Positions 59,201 through 64,000 of a DNA stretch of 64,000 nt are shown here, piece after piece; position 1 is the stretch's first letter, and each line of letters starts with the position of its first letter. A program made the position numbers and the translations under genes. The notes beneath the pieces are model-generated. The model made no database searches and was not told the origin of the DNA. It worked only from the letters and a program-made list of their open reading frames with translations. Source of the DNA: Enoplolaimus lenunculus (Eukaryota; Nematoda; Enoplea; Enoplida; Thoracostomopsidae); assembly GCA_030248215.1 (NCBI GenBank), contig JASANG010002745.1, positions 85,123-149,122 of the forward strand. The letters run 5' to 3'.

Positions 59201-62200
59201 TCAAATTCCTCGCACTCGAAACCCTTCCGTAACCCTAATGATTAGTGAAATAATTTAAAAAGTCCTAATTTAGGCTTATCAATTAAGCAAACATGCAAAT
59301 TAGCAATTAGCTAACTATTCAATTATCGGTAGTGAAGGTTTGTAACAATTTATTCAAATTCCTCGCACCCCTTTCTTGCTGAAATCAAATTGCTTGCACA
59401 CCTAAAAATTAGTACAATATTGTAAAAAGTCCCAAATTAGGCTTAACTAATTATACAAATTAGCCTGCAGCTAATAAAATTCTCAAAATTTAAAAACCCC
59501 ATTGCGAGGTTAACACCCCAGGATAATTGGCTTTCAAACAAAAAAGTTTTTAAAATCGGTTCAGCACCTTTGGGAGATGGGCGACTAATGGGGCTAAAAC
59601 TTAGGCTTATCTTTAGGCTTACGCTTACATAAGGTAAGGCTTAGGTTTAATCTTATGTTTAAACTTAATCCGCAGACCCTTATAGTTAACATGAGACAGA
59701 TGTATTATATGATGAAAAATAACAGCGACAATTCCATACTTTTCGTGGCGCTCAACATGAAGTTTTATCGACTTGGAATTTTTTTGCAACTGCAAACATC
59801 GGTCATTCATCATTGTAATGGATCCAAGTTGTCGTACGGCTGAATTAATGCATAACGATTTACGAGATCCCAAAATAACTGTTGATACGCTACAAACAAC
59901 ATTAATAATTGCATATAATGTGAACGCAGTCAATACTTTATATCATTGCTTAAAATGATATTAAAGTAAACCTAAAGTTACAGACTAAATTAAGAACAAT
60001 CGCGCGTTCCAAATAGCGACTTCAATCGCTATCAATCGTTTCTGAAACACCATCATTTGCAAACGCGTATTTAATAGCCCGCGGCCAAAGAAAAACGAAA
60101 AATTCAGACGCTATTCAGACAGCGCGGACACAGTAGACTCAACCGCGATTACTGCGCATGTATTTCTGTCTGTGGCTGTACATACCTTGTGTGATATTTA
60201 GTTTTCTGCAATTCCGCAAAGAATTGAGTCAGCTGCGAGTGCGTTCGAGAGCAATAAATAACTTTTGGTCGTTTAACAGTATTACATTCGCCAGAAATAT
60301 CCGAACGTGTAGCAGCATTCGTTGTGCTGTGTCCGGTGTCATGAAGCAGAAACTTGTTCAATTCTTCGTGATCCCATTCTGAGTCTGGTGTAACGTCTAA
60401 CGAAGCTAAATTTTCATTCGAATCGTGATCTGAACGCTTAAATTTTGAACCAACGTTTCGTGTTTCGTTGGAATCCAACGCCGCTTCAAATAGGGATCCT
60501 TCTTTTAATAGCTGAAACAATCTATATACACTCAAAATAACACACTGATAAAACCATTTTTACATTTTCAGAATCTTCAATTGAACAATTTAAAAGCAAC
60601 TTCATGCTTGTGATATACAGATGAAATATGCCTGATCCTGTTATAGGCTGAAAAATTAAATTCCTGCACTGTGAATATTTGCAGTACAAAATGTACATTA
60701 GGGATGTGCAGATTAATCGGCATCAGCATCAGTAATAATCGGCACTTATCGTGAGTATCGGCATCGGCACAGCAAAAAACTGTCGATTCTTTGCCGATAC
60801 TTTTTGCATATAACAGTCAGTTTGAATGATATCAGTTTCATTTCTAGGCGCATATCAGTGTGTCAGGTCAGGAAAACTGTTATCTCTTTTGCGTTTGTGT
60901 TTGAAAAAATTCACTGAAACGAACCGTTCTTATAAAATTATAATCGTTTATGATGGTTACGGTTTAAGTCTTCATATAATAATGCAATGTAGTATCCTAT
61001 TTAGTAAATACGGTGTCCTAAATTTGGCATCGGCATCGGCAAAATTTCAAATTAAGAATCGGCATCGGCAAAAATTTTGGAATCGGCACATCCCTAATGT
61101 ACATACTTTGAAAACATTGGCGTAGTATGAATACATTATACAGATAAACTGCCCATCATGCAAGGCTATAATGCAAACCAGGAAAGTTGCACGTTTTTCC
61201 CTGCACATAAGATTAAGACTTCTGCTTAGACTTAGGCTTACGTAAACCTTTCCTGAAACCTAACTGTAAGCCAGTGGGGGAAAGTGTGCACAAGTGCCCA
61301 TATCAAAGTAGAATCACATTAAGTCACAATATGCAGCAAACTAACCTTTCTTGTATTGGATTTACGCGCTTCTAAATCTTGCATCATTTTAAGATAATCT
61401 TCAGATTCAAATTTTTGCTCGCGAAGCCCACGCAATCTAAAAAGAACTGCAACCGAAATCAGAACGCATAACTGATATAATGGACAAGTTTAGTCGCTGG
61501 CTGCACACTTCAGTAAAACATGCTAAGCCACTGTGTCTGTCTGTGCAAATAAAATATAAGATATTTGAAAACTTTTACGAAAATGCCAAGTATTATAAAT
61601 TAAAATCACATACTTTTTGGTATATTCATCAGATAACCAATCGTCAGCAGCACTGTTCATTTCACGCTCGCACTGATATATTCGATCTTGATGCATTTTA
61701 GCCAATGTCGACACATGCTGCTGATACCACGCAAGAGTACCACACAGAAGAGTAACCGATTTTCCTAAAATTCGTCTCCATCTATACATATACATAGACC
61801 GATCTTCTCCAATGCGTAGAGCAACATCACCTATTACCTGTTACTTGTTAGTGGGGATGTGCCGACCTGTTACTTGTTAGTTGTAGGGATGTGCCGGTTA
61901 ATCTGCATCGGCATCAGTAATAATCGGCACTTTTCATGAGTATCGGCATCGGCCCCGCAAAAAAATTGCCGATTCTTTACCGATACTCTGCACATCACAG
62001 TGAGTTGGAATGGTATCAATTTCATTTCGTCGCCATATCAGTCTGATCTCTCGTGCGTGCGTTTGAAAAAATAATTGAAATGGAGCGTTCTTATAAAATT
62101 ATAATAGTTTATAATGGTTAGGGTTAAGTTTTCATATAACGATGTAATGTAGTATCCTATCTGTTTATTAAGCATGGTGTACTAAAGATGGAATCGGAAT

Positions 62201-63592
62201 CGACATCGGCATCGGCAAAATTTCAAAATAAAAATCTAAATCGGTATCGGCATCGGCAAAAATTTTGGCATCGACACATCCCTACTTGTTCGCGATAGGT
62301 TTTCAAACTGACGAACTTCTGCAACTGTAGATCTCAAAATTTGCCCAGAAATGGTAGATCGAATGAAAAAATGCGTTGAATTTCGAAGCTCATTATTTGC
62401 TAATTAGAAAGTTACAAGACCTATTAACAACTGATGGATAGGTGCAACACACATTTCTGAATACTTGTAACAGTATAAGCTATGTGTTTTAAAATCTTTT
62501 AAACGTAAATAATAACGGACCTGGAATATTTACTTTGGTTACCTGTATGGTCATTGTGCGACTTGTAAAATGATTCGGACTCAGTAAAATATCGCCTATT
62601 CGGAGTAATCAGTCTCGAGTGTGCTCAAACGGTCAATTATTGAACTGCTCAAAAAATCAGATTTTTTCGTCATTTTTGATCTGCGCCGGAAGTCAAGTAA
62701 ATTTTCATACGGGAAAATAAAAGAAAACGACGATAATCTTTCAAAGGACATATTAACTTTTTCCTGAAAAAGTTTGCTCTACCAATGTTTGACAGCGCTA
62801 GTCTAGGTGTTTTGAAATTATTGCGGTTCAGTGGATTATATAATTTTTTTGAACACGTTTTAGCCGTTCACACTGCGATGCAGTCAAACTGTAAACTTAT
62901 AGATGTTTTTATATCCGGTGTAATTCCATACGGTGAGCAAACTTTGTATGTCACACGGACACGGCTTATCCTGTGTAATAAAATAACTTGCAAAAAACAA
63001 TATAACGTTCGTAACTTTTTCTAAAAATAGATATTTCAAGGCGGTATCGAAACGCATTTTGTATAGCAAAAGCTTTCTCAACTCAAGCATTAGTTTAAAA
63101 ATCACCAGTATTAAGAAGGAATGAGTAAAAACTAGAACAAAACTAAAACTTATCTCTAACTTCCTGAAGCGTCAACATACAGATTTCTCACCTGTACCCG
63201 TTGGGCTTTCAACATACAGATTTCTCACCTGTACCAGTTGGGCTTTCGAAAATCCCACATTTACCCAAGACTAAAGCTTGGAATAGCCGTTTCATAAAAT
63301 CAATCTGAATTTGGTATGGTTGATATGGAAAACCAAAATCAGTCTCGTCATGTTCGCTGGTTTCACTTCTACTGCCGCTTGGGTGTTTCGATTCCACAGA
63401 GGTCTTTCCTTTCGTAGTAGAATTTTGACACAGCTGCGCTTCGTTAGGAACAGAAGCATTCTTGAAGTTAACCAAATTTTTATCAATGACATCGGGTTTG
63501 TTATGATCATCACGGCTTTCATGTCGACACACTTCGTCTACTGATTGCCAGAATTCGTCGCTTAAGTTGTCAAAATCAATCTCATCATCCAT
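52469..63592 (-). CDS. DDX11: ATP-dependent DNA helicase DDX11/CHL1, complete
   Basis: Twelve in-phase exons: 63592-63229, 61764-61614, 61436-61346, 60511-60186, 59889-59740, 58815-58571, 58338-58208, 57950-57317, 55762-55545, 55078-54870, 53241-53115 and 52768-52469; 2946 bases, 981 residues plus stop, close to the ~970 of human DDX11. Superfamily 2 iron-sulfur helicase of the XPD/FANCJ group. Walker A SPTGTGKS (about residues 117-124, joined across intron 1), motif Ia [11 protein letters not shown], four iron-sulfur cysteines (SLCI, NDRC, CPFY, CPYY), DEAH box [35 protein letters not shown] and motif [17 protein letters not shown] are all present. In known animals it resolves G-quadruplex and replication intermediates and is required for sister-chromatid cohesion. 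Every motif is intact, so it is probably functional. Confidence 0.96.
53678..54335. repeat. family K repeat, copy 2
   Basis: Starts near TTGTAGGTGGCTCTATCAC and ends near CACGGTGGCCTAAAATGTG with AAGGAAACC. Much longer than copy 1 (44286-44475), so it has an internal insertion, which includes a GC-richer stretch 53995-54180. Confidence 0.5.
54442..54583. repeat. series of four small hairpins around CTAACGGGGTTAG
   Basis: Four centres, at about 54450, 54494, 54533 and 54572. The core TAAC-GGG-GTTA is constant (the fourth is varied) while the outer bases change in compensated fashion: AATC/GGTT, AATC/GATT, CTC/GAG, AATTC/GAATT. Spacing is ~39-44 bp. Located in a DDX11 intron. Confidence 0.75.
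55763..57316. other. DDX11 intron 8 (1.55 kb)
   Basis: Contains a family E remnant (~56225-56510: GTCGGAAGTATTTGAGTCGC, CCAGAATCCATCCG). An open minus-strand stretch near 56940-57130 (with [19 protein letters not shown]) is not part of DDX11 and I cannot assign it. Confidence 0.45.
58208..58338 (-). CDS. DDX11: DDX11 exon 7: DEAH box
   Basis: Acceptor TATATTGCAG, then [20 protein letters not shown] and [13 protein letters not shown], then donor GTCAGT. The Walker B aspartate and glutamate are present. Confidence 0.95.
58571..59889 (-). CDS. DDX11: DDX11 exons 5-6: iron-sulfur cluster region
   Basis: Exon 59889-59740 encodes [20 protein letters not shown] and [10 protein letters not shown] (cysteines 1 and 2). 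Exon 58815-58571 encodes [16 protein letters not shown] and [20 protein letters not shown] (cysteines 3 and 4). The four cysteines and their spacing are those of XPD-family 4Fe-4S helicases. Confidence 0.93.
59067..59566. repeat. family L repeat, copy 2
   Basis: Begins ATTAAACCAGTCGTAGTCGG with GAGAGAAGCTCG and ends near AGGTTAACACCCCAGGATAA. It has about three internal units with GCAAATTAGC, one fewer than copy 1 at 18526, and no MITE insertion. It lies in the DDX11 intron between the exons at 59740 and 58815. Confidence 0.65.
59599..59668. repeat. degenerate TTAGGC-type array
   Basis: ACTTAGGCTTATCTTTAGGC and related variants, alternating GGCTTA and GGTTTA. Follows family L copy 2. Confidence 0.55.
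60699..61096. mobile_element. family B MITE (CATCGG words), intact
   Basis: Ends TAGGGATGTGCAGATTAATC and ATCGGCACATCCCTA. Perfect 8 bp target duplication ATGTACAT (60691-60698 and 61097-61104), itself palindromic. 398 bp with CATCGG words at both ends. In the DDX11 intron between the exons at 61346 and 60511. Confidence 0.92.
61837..61883. repeat. 29 bp duplication of target plus MITE tip
   Basis: CCTGTTACTTGTTAGT appears at 61837-61852 and 61866-61881. Between them sits the first 14 bases of a family B element (TGGGGATGTGCCGA, 61852-61865). The full element begins at 61884. Confidence 0.8.
61884..62284. mobile_element. family B MITE (CATCGG words) with duplicated left tip
   Basis: Ends TAGGGATGTGCCGG and CGACACATCCCTA. 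The right flank CTTGTTCG (62285-62292) matches CTTGTTAG at 61844-61851 at 7 of 8, so the true left target copy is separated from the full element by the tip duplication. In DDX11 intron 1. Confidence 0.85.
62285..63171. other. DDX11 intron 1, right part
   Basis: About 890 bp of AT-rich DNA with no element end, RNA gene or exon recognised. Confidence 0.45.
63172..63247. repeat. 37 bp tandem duplication across the DDX11 Walker A / splice donor junction
   Basis: Units 63172-63208 and 63209-63245 differ at one base (C at 63199, A at 63236). Each contains, on the minus strand, GAAAGCCCAAC followed by GGTACAGGTGAG, that is, codons for ESP/PTGT and a donor. The copy nearer the start codon is the coding one; the second lies in the intron. 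Confidence 0.95.
63229..63592 (-). CDS. DDX11: DDX11 exon 1: N terminus, Q-motif region, most of Walker A
   Basis: Starts [21 protein letters not shown] poorly conserved acidic linker leads to [20 protein letters not shown] and [11 protein letters not shown]. The donor G|GTGAG splits the next glycine codon. The exon/intron junction lies in a 37 bp tandem duplication. Confidence 0.95.
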
Positions 63593-64000
63593 AATATAGA
63601 GTATGTCAGCACCGAATTTATTACTTTAATACTGACTTTCGCTCCAGAATCTTACCGAAATATTAAAAAAATATGCTATAAGATGAAAAGCTTAGAAACA
63701 GGTTGCGAGGAATAGCGAAAATCTGTGATATTACTAGACGTGGCCCATAGTAATTCGCTCGCACCGCCTAAAACAAATGCTGCTAATATTTTGCACGAAA
63801 AGGTAGGCAAATTTGGTAAGTTTTTCTTAACAATTTCGCCTTGAATATTGCCTGGAGGGCCCATATTCATACATGAAAATGTGGCCGAAGCGAATTTCAT
63901 GGACGTAAATTTTTTCATGACATAGAACCATTTTCGGTATATAATAATCCATGCCCGGCCCGGTAGTACTCATTCTGTATGCATATGGAATTGTTCTTAT
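63593..64000. other. upstream of DDX11, promoter-side flank
   Basis: An 80-codon minus-strand frame at 63918-63676 (MKKFTSMKFASATFSCMNMG onward) has no recognisable family and no splice link to DDX11. No TATA box or other promoter motif is convincing. Confidence 0.3.

Noticed and set aside
1-64000. CRISPR arrays, bacterial operons, rRNA and tRNA genes.
   Set aside because: No regularly spaced identical repeats with unique spacers, no operon structure and no tRNA-like or rRNA-like sequence were seen; the window is clearly animal nuclear DNA.

Overview
The window is eukaryotic and almost certainly from an invertebrate animal. Its genes are split by many introns with GT..AG junctions, the DNA is AT-rich, and the recognisable proteins (SMC1, DDX11, SARNP) align best with animal orthologs that I know. 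I cannot name the phylum from the sequence alone.

Layout. 1-5600: a glutamine-rich plus-strand exon candidate, a long foldback repeat, two unassigned open regions and a ~300 bp tandem repeat. 5613-28406 (minus): cohesin subunit SMC1, rebuilt here as 18 in-phase exons from the start codon to the middle of the second coiled-coil arm; the C-terminal exons are not in the window. 28600-36400: LINE remnants, short unassigned ORFs and nested small elements. 36499-42533 (plus): SARNP (CIP29/Tho1-like mRNA export factor), 7 exons, with roughly one RA-E-RFG module per exon. 44758-45017 (plus): a small unassigned ORF. 46150-50180: nested small elements, then a broken Ty3/Gypsy fossil. 52469-63592 (minus): a complete DDX11/CHL1 iron-sulfur helicase, 12 exons, 981 residues. 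SMC1 is the ATPase core of cohesin and DDX11 a helicase needed for sister-chromatid cohesion, so two genes of one process share this window.

Most non-coding space, including the introns, is filled with small non-autonomous elements. At least ten families have ends of the type CAGGGTG/TAGGGATG and, where intact, 8 bp target-site duplications as expected for hAT elements. Their most striking property is that seven families carry short tandem hexamers of the form NNYCGG near their ends, with a different leading triplet per family: TTCCGG, CATCGG, TCTCGG, ATTCGG, AATCGG, GTCCGG, CTCCGG. Elements are repeatedly nested, and the target duplications let the order of several insertions be read.

All exon limits were derived by hand from splice-site motifs, reading phase and remembered family sequences; no search was run.
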